A stretch of DNA of 64,000 nt from the NCBI GenBank assembly GCA_030762175.1, contig CM060833.1, positions 4,926,001 through 4,990,000 of the forward strand, given 5' to 3'. Below the pieces are notes generated by a model. The model made no database searches. It was not told where the DNA came from and saw only the letters and a program-made list of their open reading frames with translations. Position 1 is the first letter of the stretch. Each line of letters begins with the position of its first letter. Positions 49,931 to 60,205 of this stretch are shown piece by piece. The translations under genes and the position numbers were made by a program. The DNA is from Metallyticus violacea (Eukaryota; Arthropoda; Insecta; Mantodea; Metallyticidae).

Positions 49931-50857
49931 ATTCTTTATTGAGCAGCATTCTATCCAGGTTAGTGACAGAGCTAAATAAAACATCAATAACTGAATGTAA
50001 AGAATAGAGTTATAGTAAATTTCTAACAAAAAAGGACTAACACAGATTAAAACTGTTAAGCAGTGTATTTACTTGGATGTGAACAATACAAAAGTCACCA
50101 ACACAGATCGCTGTATAGAAGTTCTTTGGAGTTAAAACTACTTCCCCCATTTGACTGTATATGTTTACCTAAAGATATCTGTAACTATTGATTGTAGAGT
50201 AACATTTTCCGTCTTTGGATGACCTCTGTAACGTTCTTTTTTTCTTGGGCGGCATTTATTAACAAAAAAAAAAAAAAATGCAAAAACTCGATGTGTTGGC
50301 TTTGCTTCCTTGTCAAAAACTCTTTATAAACTCTCGCTGTAGTGTGCTCAAAGTTTGCAAGTCCAATGCTGTTGTCCCTTAATATAAACATCACCCTAAT
50401 CTTACACAGAACTACCCCCTAGACATTACACCCCTCTCCCTCAAACAAAAGGCAACCTCCTCATTTATTATTCAAAGAAGACCCTCGATAACAACATCAT
50501 ATTCCCCAAGGGTTTGGGTATAAACACATTTTAAAAGGGAGAAACTTAGAGGTTATGTTTCATCCCTTTACTTGTTGCTAGTGTTAGGCTTCTGCAATAA
50601 TCCGGTTCGGAACAATGACACTCCTTTGTTTTCTCCAACAAGTGACTACTGTGTTGTGGATATGCTGCAATAATCGGTTTCAAGGTCCAACAGGAAATAA
50701 TGCTTTTTGCTTACAGATGAGATTAATATTTTAACGTCAGGCATCATATTTGTACCCCACTATGCAATAAGTGTTTAAAACTTAAGAGTTGTATTTTGTG
50801 ATAACTGCATAATTCTAAATAATAGTAGTTTCGTATCATTTTAGGCAAACAGTTTTT
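49931..50857. other. gene-less stretch, nothing recognised
   Basis: A-run at 50264-50278. No repeat or coding signal recognised. Confidence 0.45.
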
Positions 50858-50974
50858 TTAGGGTACCAAAAAATGTATACACACTTCAAGCAGATAAAAA
50901 ACTGTGTTAACATAACAAAACTGAAGTCACACAAACAGAAAATGATGAGCACTAATCATCTTACACTTTTACAG

Positions 50975-52005
50975 TTACAACAGTTGCTCAAAATGCCCAT
51001 CATCGACGTCGATACACTTCTGAGTACGTTGAACTACTGATTGAGCAACGTTTGCGAAAGTGTCTTCAGCACATGCCGTTTCAATTTCTTCCCGAAGTGC
51101 TGTCAGTGTAGCTGGTTTTCTACGGTGTACAACATCCTTAAGAGTTCCCCATAGGTAGAAGTCCAACGGAGTTAGATCCGGAGAACGGGGTGGAAACTCA
51201 ATCGGACCTCTTCGTCCTATCCAGTGCCTAGGAAGATTGTCATCAAGATACGCACGTACATCTCGGTGGTAATGTGGTGGTACAACAGCCTGTTAGAAGT
51301 AAAATTCCTCATTTCTATGGAGTGTATGAATGGCGGGTAAGACGGATGTGCGTATCATGTTCAGGTACACTGGGTCAGTTCCTTCAAAAAAGAATGGTCC
51401 AATTAGACCCCTAGATGACAACCACACCAAACAATAATTCCAGGTAAATTAACAGCCTTTTCCAAAATAACACGTGGATTGTTTGCACACCAGTAGACAG
51501 TTATGCCGGTTAACAGTTCCGTTCAACTTAAATTGTGTCTCTTCGGATCAAACAACTTTCCTTACGAAAGCCTCATCCTCTTGCACCATGTTCCGAAACC
51601 ACTCACAGTGCTGCATTCTCCGATCAGGGTCATCTTCATTTAATGCATGCAAAAGTCTTGGGATGAAAACTTTCAACTTTGTTGTTTTAATAATACGACG
51701 TACGCTGTTCTGCTATTCCCAGTCTCACGTGCACATTGCTTTGTAGATTTCTGCGGTGTGCTCAAAACCATAGCCGAGGACGCGGGGCTTGTTGCTGTGC
51801 GAGGTCTCCCAGATCTGCCCTTGTAAACATCGCATACGGTACCACGAGTCTCAAATTTGTCTGGAATGCGTGCAATTGTTAATCGCGTTGACTGTTCTGT
51901 TCTGTATACGCGTCTCCATTGGCTTTGAACTTCAACAACATTCTCGGTTTTCCAATACCACTTCAGCATTGCTATCCGCTGTTCAAACGATAATCTTAGC
52001 TCCAT
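50975..52005 (-). pseudogene. DD41D transposase (Tc1/mariner superfamily), near full length, disrupted
   Basis: Start MELRLSFEQRIAMLKWYWKT at 52005. HTH1: ENVVEVQSQWRRVYRTEQST. Linker: IPDKFETRGTVCDVYKGRSG, RPRTATS. HTH2 begins TPQKSTKQCARETGNSRTAY (about 51730-51790). The first-Asp block is degraded near 51545 (WSDP for WSDEA). [16 protein letters not shown] (51430-51490). [13 protein letters not shown] (51350-51390). SVLPAIHTL. Second-Asp block: QAVVPPHYHRDVRAYLDDN (51240-51300; QDGA changed to QAVV). IEFPPRSPDLTPLDFYLWGT (51135-51195) has the third Asp. Aligning relatives, 41 residues separate the second and third Asp, as in rosa-type elements. Two of three catalytic residues are lost. Confidence 0.9.
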
Positions 52006-52011
52006 TTTGTT

Positions 52012-52153
52012 GTAGCAACGCTAGCATAACGTAATGTGAGTCACATCTGTTTACAGAACATCATATGATAATCGTTACTTCATTTGTTCATTGTTGGTTT
52101 ACCTGTCACGTAGCAACGCTAGTATAACGTAATGTGAATCACATCTGTTTACA
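52012..52153. repeat. 98-bp tandem unit, copies 1 and part of 2
   Basis: GTAGCAACGCTAGCATAACG starts at 52012 and GTAGCAACGCTAGTATAACG at 52110, a period of 98. Each unit continues AATGTGA.TCACATCTGTTTA then ATAAT.. and TTCATTTGTTC. The third copy lies beyond the SINE, from 52500. Other DD41D copies (33.6 and 63.9 kb) have only one unit. Confidence 0.92.
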
Positions 52154-52434
52154 CCGCCAAGAGTGGCCGAGGTAGTTAAGGTGCGTATTCTTGAGTACGA
52201 GGTCTGGGGTTCGAAACTCGCCTGGACCGTCCTCCCTGACTGAGGTTTCCTCCAGGTTTTCCTCAGTCCTCATAACTGGCAAATGCCGGGGAGGTACCCT
52301 AAACTTAGGCCTGGAACATTTCCTTCCTTAAAAAAAATTCTTTCCCAATATATCATTTCTTCTCATGTATCATCACTGTCCATCGCCTGTGGTGCCTTTG
52401 TAGCAAAAAACGGGCGTTAAACACCATTCAAAAC
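52154..52434 (+). mobile_element. SINE-B copy inside the DD41D subterminal repeat
   Basis: CCGCCAAGAGTGGCCGAGGT to GGGCGTTAAACACCATTC. Flanks CTGTTTACA (52145-52153) and CCGTTTACA (52437-52445) form a 9-bp duplication with one mismatch. Body well preserved, B-box GGGGTTCGAAACTCG. Confidence 0.93.
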
Positions 52435-52499
52435 TTCCGTTTACAGAACATCAAACGATAATGTTGGCTTCATTTGTTCTTTGTTGATTTACTTGTCAC

Positions 52500-52550
52500 G
52501 TAGCAACGCTATCATAATGTATGTGAGTCACATCTGTTTACAGAACATCA
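52500..52550. repeat. 98-bp tandem unit, copy 3 (start)
   Basis: GTAGCAACGCTATCATAATG at 52500; 390 bp after the second start, equal to 98 plus the SINE-B and its duplication. Confidence 0.9.
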
Positions 52551-52644
52551 TACTACACACTACTGTTGTTTTTCGGTTCAACTTTGAAATATGTTTAATA
52601 GATATCTACTGTGAAAGTGTGTATACATTTTTTGGCACTCTCGG

Positions 52645-53345
52645 TATATGTGTGTGTGTGTGCGTGCGTCTTCTACCGCTCTAGTGGTCGTAATTTTTAT
52701 TTTTTCTCAACGAAACTCGGTATGTAACGATCAATTAACCAATGATTCTACGAGTTCAAAAACCAGATAAATTGGACCATTGAAAAGGGGGGGGAGCGAC
52801 ATTTTAAAAATAGTTCTAGCGGGCACAATTTTTTTCTCGGGAAACTGTGTATATGCTATTTAAATTAAAAAAATAAGAACAGTTTTTGAAAGTCAATGAA
52901 TTCTGACTATTTGGAGTGGTGGTTTACCTGAAACCCAAAATGTAAAAAATCTCTGTAGAAGCACCATATTTACCTTTTCGGAACGAAACTCGATATGTAC
53001 CATTTAAGTAATAGAAAATCAGGTACAGAGGACCATTAGGAGTGATATACATAAAAACCGAAATTTAAAGAGTGGGGGGGTTAAGTGTTAAAGCGAACAT
53101 TTAAAAATCGTTCTGGCAACGCAATTTGACTTTCCTTAACGAAACTCATTATGTAGGATTTAAATCAAATAATAAAAATATTTTCTGATAATCAGCAAAA
53201 TCAGACTATTATCAGCGGGGGTTGCCTGGAACCCACAATTTAAAAAAAAAATAAGTTTGCAATAAATCTCTATACAGTTAAATAAAATCAGTATTGAAAT
53301 CGCAGAAATCTGACCATTAAGAGTGGGGGTAACAGGAAAGCCGAC
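52645..53345 (+). repeat. ~140-bp satellite array S3
   Basis: Leader TATATGTGTGTGTGTGTG then CTACCGCTCTAGTGGTCGTA. Monomer starts near 52681, 52816, 52953 and 53113 (spacings 135, 137, 160). Conserved pieces: AACGAAACTCGGTATGTA (52709), AACGAAACTCGATATGTA (52982), AACGAAACTCATTATGTA (53138); GGACCATT at 52773 and 53029; ACCTGAAACCCA / GCCTGGAACCCA. Abuts the right end of DD41D copy 4. Confidence 0.8.
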
Positions 53346-53737
53346 TTTTTGTAATTGCCAAGGACGTCGAACTTAGGGACCTGGGGGAAGATGTAAAATA
53401 CTGGAGAATTGTCACTGTGACTTCTGTACTGAACGGCAGCGGAAAAAGTCGAATTCCAGGGAATGCTGGGGCGATGTACAAATCGACGTTGATAGTGTAA
53501 AGTGTACAATAAATGCAGGAGGAGAGAATACAGAAAAACAAGCAACCGTACGTCTGAAATGAACTATGTAGCTTAAATGTTAAATCATATTCCGTTTTAG
53601 TTGTTACACAGCTAATAATATAACACGTAAATAAAGTAATAATGAAAAGTATATACTTTAAGTCTGAAAGTTGAGTGTTTATTAAATACATATGTATAAC
53701 TTCAGTTAGCGTTACTTGTTTTATTACATTCTCTGCT
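53346..53737. other. gene-less stretch
   Basis: A 145-codon minus frame (53317-53754) spans this area, the end of the satellite and R2. It shows no domain and is AT-biased, so it is not called. Confidence 0.4.
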
Positions 53738-53835
53738 CTAGTGCTCTGTAACAACCTTCACAAAATCAACTTGCTGAAGAATTCGCTCAGTTTATGCAGC
53801 TCCAACATGCCGGGTTGTTCTAATTTATAAACACC
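53738..53835 (+). repeat. dispersed repeat R2, copy 4
   Basis: GCTCTGTAACAACCTTCA, ATCAACTTGCTGAAGAATTC, GCTCAGTTTATGCAGCTCC and TTTATAAACACCCTGTCC match R2 at 24.5, 31.4 and 40.3 kb. Confidence 0.65.
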
Positions 53836-54819
53836 CTGTCCTTGCTGCTGGTTTTTTGCAAAACTTTTAAAACTTTTTTGTGTGTGTGACATAAGCTAAA
53901 GAATTCTGTTAAAATAAGCTAATTCAGCTGTAAATACCTATATCCCAGGGAAAAAAAAAACCATTGCCCCATTTGACCTTAGTTTGCTGTACCAAAAGCC
54001 ATTCGGATGCAAGACTTCTGGAATGATAAGCGGGACCGGGATTATGTAACAAGTTTCCGGCGATCTCCGGAACCCAATTTTCTTAACTCGCCGCGTCCGG
54101 AAACAATTCCCTGGAGCCGCGGGGACATTAAATTCTGCGGTAGACGGGAGTGGGAGGGAGAAAATTAACACGAACTTCTCCACTTGTTAAAAATATTCAC
54201 CACTCTAACTCCCAGCGGCTTCGCCAGAGGGGAGGATCTGTAATTAACCGCGACATGTAAACACATTCCGCCAGCTCATGTCATTTCCGGCACAGGCTTT
54301 TCAGTTTATGATAATTTGCCTCTTGTTGGCTCTGGTTAATTTATTAATTATGTTGCCCCACCTTGCAGAGAAGGTTTTCTATATGCCATGTACACGTGTT
54401 GCCAGAAAATGTCTGTCACTGCTCCATGGAAAGAACCTTGCTGCTCCCGCAGAAAGAATTTTCTTCATGCTCAAAAATGGTGGGGAAGTTCTTCAACATC
54501 TTTTTGGAGTACAGACAAAAAATTGTTGCAGAAAAAAAAAAACAAAACAAATATACTAGCTATTAATTATAATCATCATTATTACTGTCTTATGGAAGCA
54601 CATTGTGAATTGCTTTCATGGAATTATTCGCAGTGTGAGCAGTGGCAGAGTCCTGTTGAAAAAATGCATGATCAAGCCAAAAACGGATTAGTATGGTGTT
54701 TACATAAGTAACGTATGCACAAAAAATCGATCCTGTAATTCTTTCACTACTGAGTTAACACATATGAACACCCTGTGCCGTTGTAAAACACTTTGTGTAT
54801 ATTGTCAAAGAAGTAAACA
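53836..54819. other. gene-less stretch, nothing recognised
   Basis: 53990-54360 is GC-richer and matches no repeat in the window. Three overlapping plus frames near 54278-54711 have no motif. Confidence 0.4.
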
Positions 54820-55450
54820 ACACAACACACACCCGAAAACACGTTGCGTGGGGATCCTTCCCCGAGACCAGGGGAATATACACAGAGGTCTGTGCAGCCC
54901 AATGGTTTTTTACGTTTAGGACAGCACCTGGAGTCTAAACCGTAGACGATCTCGTCGCCCAAGCGCGCTAAGCGAACTCAATGGTGGATATGTCACGTCT
55001 AACACAGACCTACTCAATTTAACAGGTGAGTTACCCCAGCATTAAGGTAGCCACCATCCACCCCACGACAACCTGCTTGAGAACTTAGCCCCTGCCCCCA
55101 AGGTACACGCCATAGACACTCCCTTGGGACCCACTGCCGCCGTGAGTACTCATTTACCCGTTGGGTTCCGGGACCATTGCCACACAAAGCCAACGGGCTC
55201 GCTTAAGTTCGGCCCGGCTGCTTCCAGTAACGTCAGAAGTTCCACGGGTACTCAGGAACCGCAGAGGCCGCACCTGGAGCATCTGTAGAGCAACGTCCGA
55301 AGTCGCCCCCCCTTACGGGAAAAGAACAGCCACGCTACGACTGCGGCAATAAGCAAGGTCAACAAGTAAGCGAGCAGGCTTGCTATCCCTTCCACGGCGC
55401 GGCAAACAAGAGGACGTTTGCTCATAGGAAAAGCACCGCACCGCGGGGGA
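54820..55450. other. GC-rich, CpG-containing island
   Basis: Clearly GC-richer than its surroundings, with many CpGs (GACGATCTCGTCGCCCAAGC, AAGTTCGGCCCGGC). No convincing reading frame. Its right end (55316-55410) is a copy of dispersed repeat R1. Could be the 5' region of an unknown element or a host CpG-rich regulatory segment. Confidence 0.4.
55316..55410 (-). repeat. dispersed repeat R1, copy 2
   Basis: On the minus strand, GCCGCGCCGTGGAAGG, AGCAAGCCTGCTCGCTTACT, TGTTGACCTTGCTTATTGC and GTGGCTGTTCTTTTCCCG parallel 23518-23612 in the same order. Confidence 0.65.
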
Positions 55451-55708
55451 AAGCATCACTGATCACCAGTAGTAAATATCGGCCAAATGGGACACATGTT
55501 TTAAACTGCACAATTGTTAGGAAATGAGATATACGAGGAAGTCCATTTTTTACAATAAAATGGAAATGTTTTCACAAAACCTGAAATATACATTTGGAAG
55601 TATGTGCATTTCGTCACCTTTCCACGAGATTGCAGGTGTGAGCATCTCGCTCAGGCAGTTGTTTCAAAATAGCAGATAATCTTGAGATGTTGGACACATT
55701 TGAGCTGC
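55451..55708. other. short gene-less stretch
   Basis: Nothing recognised. Confidence 0.4.
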
Positions 55709-55905
55709 TTGGTTGATTAATTTGTTTTATTTAAGGACACTCTTTAACATCTCAGGTCATCAGCGTCCCATTCAATTCAGGGCGTGAAACGGCCGACAAA
55801 TTTTGCTCAGAGGCCTCTTTTTTCAGACTTGAGGTTTTTTTTTTGTGTCGAAAAAATCTATTGATCCTGGCCGGGTTTGAACCCGCGATCTTGGATTTAA
55901 GAGGT
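55709..55905 (-). mobile_element. SINE-A copy, internally deleted and headless
   Basis: Reverse SINE-A: tail TTTAAGGACACTCTTTAACA, GGGCGTGAAACGGCCGAC. About 80 bases of body (from CGTGCCGTAAATG to the ACGCCCG segment) are deleted, then ATCCTGGCCGGGTTTGAACC. The extreme tRNA 5' end is missing. Confidence 0.9.
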
Positions 55906-56522
55906 AAGGTAAAAGAGATTTGGCACAATTACAATATTTTACTCGATAACATTGTACAATGCACAGAATGGCCTATAAATGATGTTTGCCATTTTTTTCT
56001 GCTGCAATCAAAGGAGATTTGCCCTCATTACAGTGATTTACTCTCCCCTATTAATTTATATTTACGAAAAGGAGGCGAGTATGGGCCATTAGGCCGTAGC
56101 GAGCCGCAACAAACCACTAGGGCCATCGGTTTCTAGGATTTACCCGAGGTTAGAGTTAGCTTAATGTGTGTGTGTATCATGAATTAATTGAGAATTCCAG
56201 TAAAAGTAGTTTTTGCCACGGTTACAACATTTCACCCGCATAACAATCCCATCCCCTATCAAAAAGTTACGGAGGACAACGCATAGGTCACATCATGTAT
56301 AACAATGGCCTCGCCAACAGTAGTTCGGCTCTCTCCGCTGTCGCTTGGGTCTTCAGCAGCTTGAGTTGCACTTGACTTCCGTGCTCCGTCTAAGAGCAAG
56401 AGAAACATGAAGTACGCCATCACTTGATCACTCGCTCATGACCATAGCGACCTTAAAAAATGCAACAGAAGCCAAAATAAAAACCGGCTCCAATTTAATC
56501 GTAATGTTTACTCTTTCAAAGT
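55906..56522. other. gene-less stretch, nothing recognised
   Basis: No SINE or transposon signal. Confidence 0.45.
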
Positions 56523-56632
56523 ATAGCATTTGTCATTTATGAGGACTGAGGAAAACCTCTGTCAGGGAGGTCAATCCTGACGGAAATCGAACACCAGGCC
56601 TCCTGCTAACGACCTCGGCAATCCGTGGCGAT
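56523..56632 (-). mobile_element. SINE-B 5'-half fragment
   Basis: CATTTGTCATTTATGAGGAC, GAGGAAAACCTCTGTCAGGG, B-box region ACGGAAATCGAACACCAGG, then AACGACCTCGGCAATCCGTG. About 20 bases of the anticodon arm are deleted. Confidence 0.85.
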
Positions 56633-57704
56633 TTAATGGTAGTTGATAAGGTTTATTTAAGGATGATGTCACAACTTTGTCAATCCACGCATATATAAAA
56701 GCTCATTTTGTAAATTTAAACCCTACGATACTTTTGGACTACCCTTTACATGATAATAAATCATGTCTGTTGAACAGTTTGATCTTGAAATCAAAGGGTG
56801 ACATTCTCCCTGAAAAAAGGATGTAAGTTATCTGTCCGATAAAATTTATGGAACAGATAGACATGCAGTAGATGTCTAGAGCTTTATGCAAACGGATCTT
56901 ACTCAGTTTATACCTTTTAAATGCCGTTTGTTGTTAAAATAGATAATAGATAATTTCCTTTATTTCTTCACAAATCAACTGCGCTGGAACAATAATTATT
57001 TTTTATTTTCGCTAAACACAGAAAAAACAGAAATCGGCAGGGTTGAATGCTAATTAAAAATAAAACAGCATTTTCTATAAATTCGGACGTCATATGTTAT
57101 TTTAGTTTTGGAGAAATAAAGATTTCAACAAAGAATTACCATCTTCCACGTCAAGAGCGGCCACTATTTCTTCATAAAGTCCACACCGGAGTATCAAATG
57201 AAGAATATTTATGATTTATACCTTGTCCAGAAACAAAAGAACAGAGATCCTGTATGTCGGACACGCAATTCGATGCTTTCTCCCTTCTATAGTAACGCAC
57301 TGTCCATAATTTTACGGCCCACCCCTGTACACATATTATTTACGGCGCTACGTGAAGTGATTGTACATCTTAAGGCCTTCTCCCCAAGTGAATAGGGGCA
57401 TCAAGCCGCGGTCAGGACCCACACACCGCAAGCCAACAGTCTGCTATAAAACTTGCCGTAGAATTTCCCATGCCGCTACATAAAGCTTGCATTGCCACTG
57501 TGTACTGCAGAAAGGCTCACTGCAGTTTCGCAACACACTTCAAGTACAAGGTCTGCTAAGTTTTATTCTCGACTCGTCATCGAATCATACGAGCAGGATG
57601 AGCAAATTCTCGGCCTCGCAAAGAAAACGCAATATTTAACAGAAAAGTTTCTTTTAGCTTTTCAAAATAGTTACCTTATAAATAATTACGTTTAGTCCAA
57701 AGAT
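56633..57704. other. gene-less stretch, nothing recognised
   Basis: Small frames at 57198-57395 and 57492-57695 have no recognised motif. Confidence 0.45.
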
Positions 57705-58773
57705 TTTCCAATTTTGTAATACCGTCAGTAAAAAAAGATTTGTCCAACTGTGAAAAATAAGCGTCTATCTCATCTTCTGTTAATCTTCATCCACCCAGCC
57801 ATTTCTTCAGCTTGGGGAACAAAAAGTAATTGCTAGGAGCCAAATCTGGCGAATACGGCGGACGTGAAAGCACTTAGAAGCGAAGGTCATGCAGTGTTGC
57901 AACAAAAATCCCAGACGTGTGTGAAGGTGCATTATTGTGATGAAAGAGAACTTTCTTTTTCACAAGGTGTGGACGTTTAGCCTGAATGGCATCTTTCAGT
58001 TGGTCCAATAGTAAAGCGTAATACTCCCCGGTGATGGTTCTGCCCTTCTGGAGGTAGTCTACGAGCACCACACATGAGAATCCCAGAAAACCGTAGTCAT
58101 GACTTTTCTTGCAGGTGGAACCGTTTTTGCTTTCTTTGGTGCACTTTCCCCTGTTGCCACCCACTGTTAGGACGACTCCTTCGTCTCTGGCGTGTAGTGA
58201 TGAATCCATGTTTCATCTACTGTTATGAAACGTTGGAGAAACTCATTGTAATTGCGTTTAAATAAGTTTAAACCCTGTTGAGGAATGTTCATTCCAATGT
58301 ATTTTTGGTCTGTTGTTAACAAACACGGCACCTATCGAGCGGAAAACTTTCTCATACTCAAAACCTCCTGAAAAATGTAATGGACATGGCCTATCGCATA
58401 CCTTCAATCTGCAGCAGTGAGTACGGCATTGTGATTTTTTTTTCTCCACAATCTCGTCAGTTGTAGCGGTTTTGGGACGCCTGAGGGTTCGTCTTCTTGA
58501 ATGGATGTACGACCACACTTGAATTTAGCAGCCCACCTTTAAATTGTCGAAAATGAAGGGGAAGACTTCTTTAATGAGGAATCTAACTACTTTTGTTATC
58601 TGTTGGGGTTTAACCCTTATTTATCACAGCTTGTATATCCGTTTTATCCGTTTTGTAGAAAATGCCAACACTGGCTTGTTTACATTGACATGCGTCTGAA
58701 TTTTTACAGAGCGTCATCTACAGAATGATATCTAACAAATATTATAGTAATTTGCCTTCTTCACGACATCTCG
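57705..58773 (-). mobile_element. mariner-C copy 2, near full length
   Basis: Minus strand. The coding blocks span 57780-58655. A TA-adjacent end (TCACGACATCTCG|TA, 58761-58775) may be the 5' terminus. The 3' terminal repeat is not recognisable, so the left boundary is approximate. Same lineage as 4495-5188. Confidence 0.75.
57780..58655 (-). pseudogene. mariner-C transposase (disrupted), copy 2
   Basis: From the right: AAKFKCGRTSIQEDEPSG (58500-58550, linker, shifted), RPKTATTDEIVEKK (58440-58490), HTH2 remnants with KVCDRPCPLHFSGGFEYEKV in a neighbouring frame, TDQKYIGMNIPQQGLNLFKR (58255-58310), ITVDETWIHHYTPETKES (58170-58225, first Asp). The 111-codon frame 57874-58209 then reads VVLVDYLQKGRTITGEYYAL, LLDQLKDAIQAKRPHLVKKK and VLFHHNNAPSHTSGIFVATL (second Asp changed to Asn: HHNN). 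PPYSPDLAPSNYFLFPKLKK (57785-57850) has the third Asp replaced by Asn. With two catalytic residues mutated and frames broken, it is dead. Confidence 0.82.
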
Positions 58774-58775
58774 TA

Positions 58776-60205
58776 CATACTGTGTTTCATTACCAGCGAT
58801 TATTCAAATCCTGTATCAATAGTTAAGGGACAAACTTTGCTGCAACACGGTCCCATAGAAATGTCACATTCTTCGGTAACTTCTCGAACAGTCAAGCGTT
58901 GATTCTCATTAATTCTGACCGCATGTGTTTCGTCAATGACGTACTGGACGCGAATCATCAAATACGGACTCCTGCCTACTTTTAAACAGCATGTACTACT
59001 ATTGAGTGCGGTTCATACAATTTTCTGAGATTGCCTCATGAACGGTAGCGAGTGAGTTTATCTGGAAAGCTCAGATCCTTGAGTGAAGTTTATTATTAGG
59101 CCTATTTCACCAATAAAATAATAATTTAAATATAATTTCTTTAAACTTGGCTTACAAAATTGTAATAACTGTATATTTGTACTGCAATCTTGCGACAGAA
59201 GAATGCAGATTGTCAGTAATGCCAATAGAGAAGAGGAAAATACAGGTTTAGGATTATTTTATGAATAGAATAAGAATAAAAGTAATATCTAATTGAAATT
59301 CGCGCACAGAATATTAACACTTGTACAAAATGTTATACTTATGAATATCTCTTTGAAGAACCCTCCATTTTGCGTTATGATTGTCCATTGTCCATGTTTT
59401 TGTTGCTATCAATAGTTTCCCACCGCCTCTAGCAAAAGTGATCAGTGATACGTGCTCAGGAATTATATAGAGTTGGCTACACTGACCACAAGACAAATGC
59501 ACGTCTCGTGATAAAACGGAATTGCTAACTTTTTTCTCGATAATTTCACTCGGTAATCCAGCTGTGATTGGTCAAAAATCACATTTTGTTTTGTTTCATT
59601 GGTCAAATTTAAGATGTCACAGATTGACATAGTCTTCATAAACTTATTAGTCTCGGTGAAGTATTTACGAAGTTTCACACAACATTTAATGAAAATGCTC
59701 TGCTCAGTAAAGAGCTCACCATCTCAATAATTGCAGAACACTCACAACAATGAACGTCCATAAATAAACAAACACAACACTGTTGTAAATAAAGTAGCGT
59801 GGAACTCCACACGCTGGGAAACGTCTAAGAAGTGCTGCCAACCAACATTTCTTTGACGCCCAAATTTGAAAGTTCATAGCAAAGTAAATATTGTTAATGA
59901 TGTGCACACTTTTGCTTTTAGTTAACACCCATAAAGACTGAATCACAAAATCTCTAACTGGATTATTCGCTACATTTATCACTCTGCATCTCGAGATGAG
60001 ATTTGTGGACCTTGAACAATAACACTAGAGTCACTATGAAAGTTTTGAGATGAGGAAAAGTGAATGTTGATTCACTTAAATGGAATGTAGCATGTGATAG
60101 CTCCATACCTTACGAGTAAAACGGTAACAGGTAGTGACGTTTCCCACTCCCGTACACCAGAGTATGAGGGTAAACAATTCCTCTCGTGTACAGGCAGCCA
60201 GCCAT
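58776..60205. other. gene-less stretch, nothing recognised
   Basis: 58830-58960 reads like a degraded transposase start (GCAACACGGTCCCATAGAAA; TTCTCGAACAGTCAAGCGTT), but I could not assign blocks. The rest is AT-rich with short frames. Confidence 0.4.

Larger units (their letters stand above)
50858..52644 (-). mobile_element. DD41D copy 4, most complete, with tripled 98-bp unit and a SINE-B
   Basis: Left end GGGTACCAAAAAATGTATAC (50861); right end on rc CCGAGAGTGCCAAAAAATG, TA at 52645-52646. Minus orientation. Includes the whole coding region (50975-52005), then a subterminal region where one 98-bp unit occurs three times. A SINE-B (52154-52434) interrupts the second unit. This copy supplies the reference for the family in this window. 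Confidence 0.93.

Noticed and set aside
53317..53754. 145-codon minus-strand open frame
   Set aside because: Spans satellite S3, unique DNA and repeat R2. Rich in hydrophobic residues because of AT bias; no domain recognised.
54388..54711. 107-codon plus-strand frame with several Cys and Trp
   Set aside because: No zinc-finger spacing or known family, and two other frames overlap it. Not supportable as a gene.
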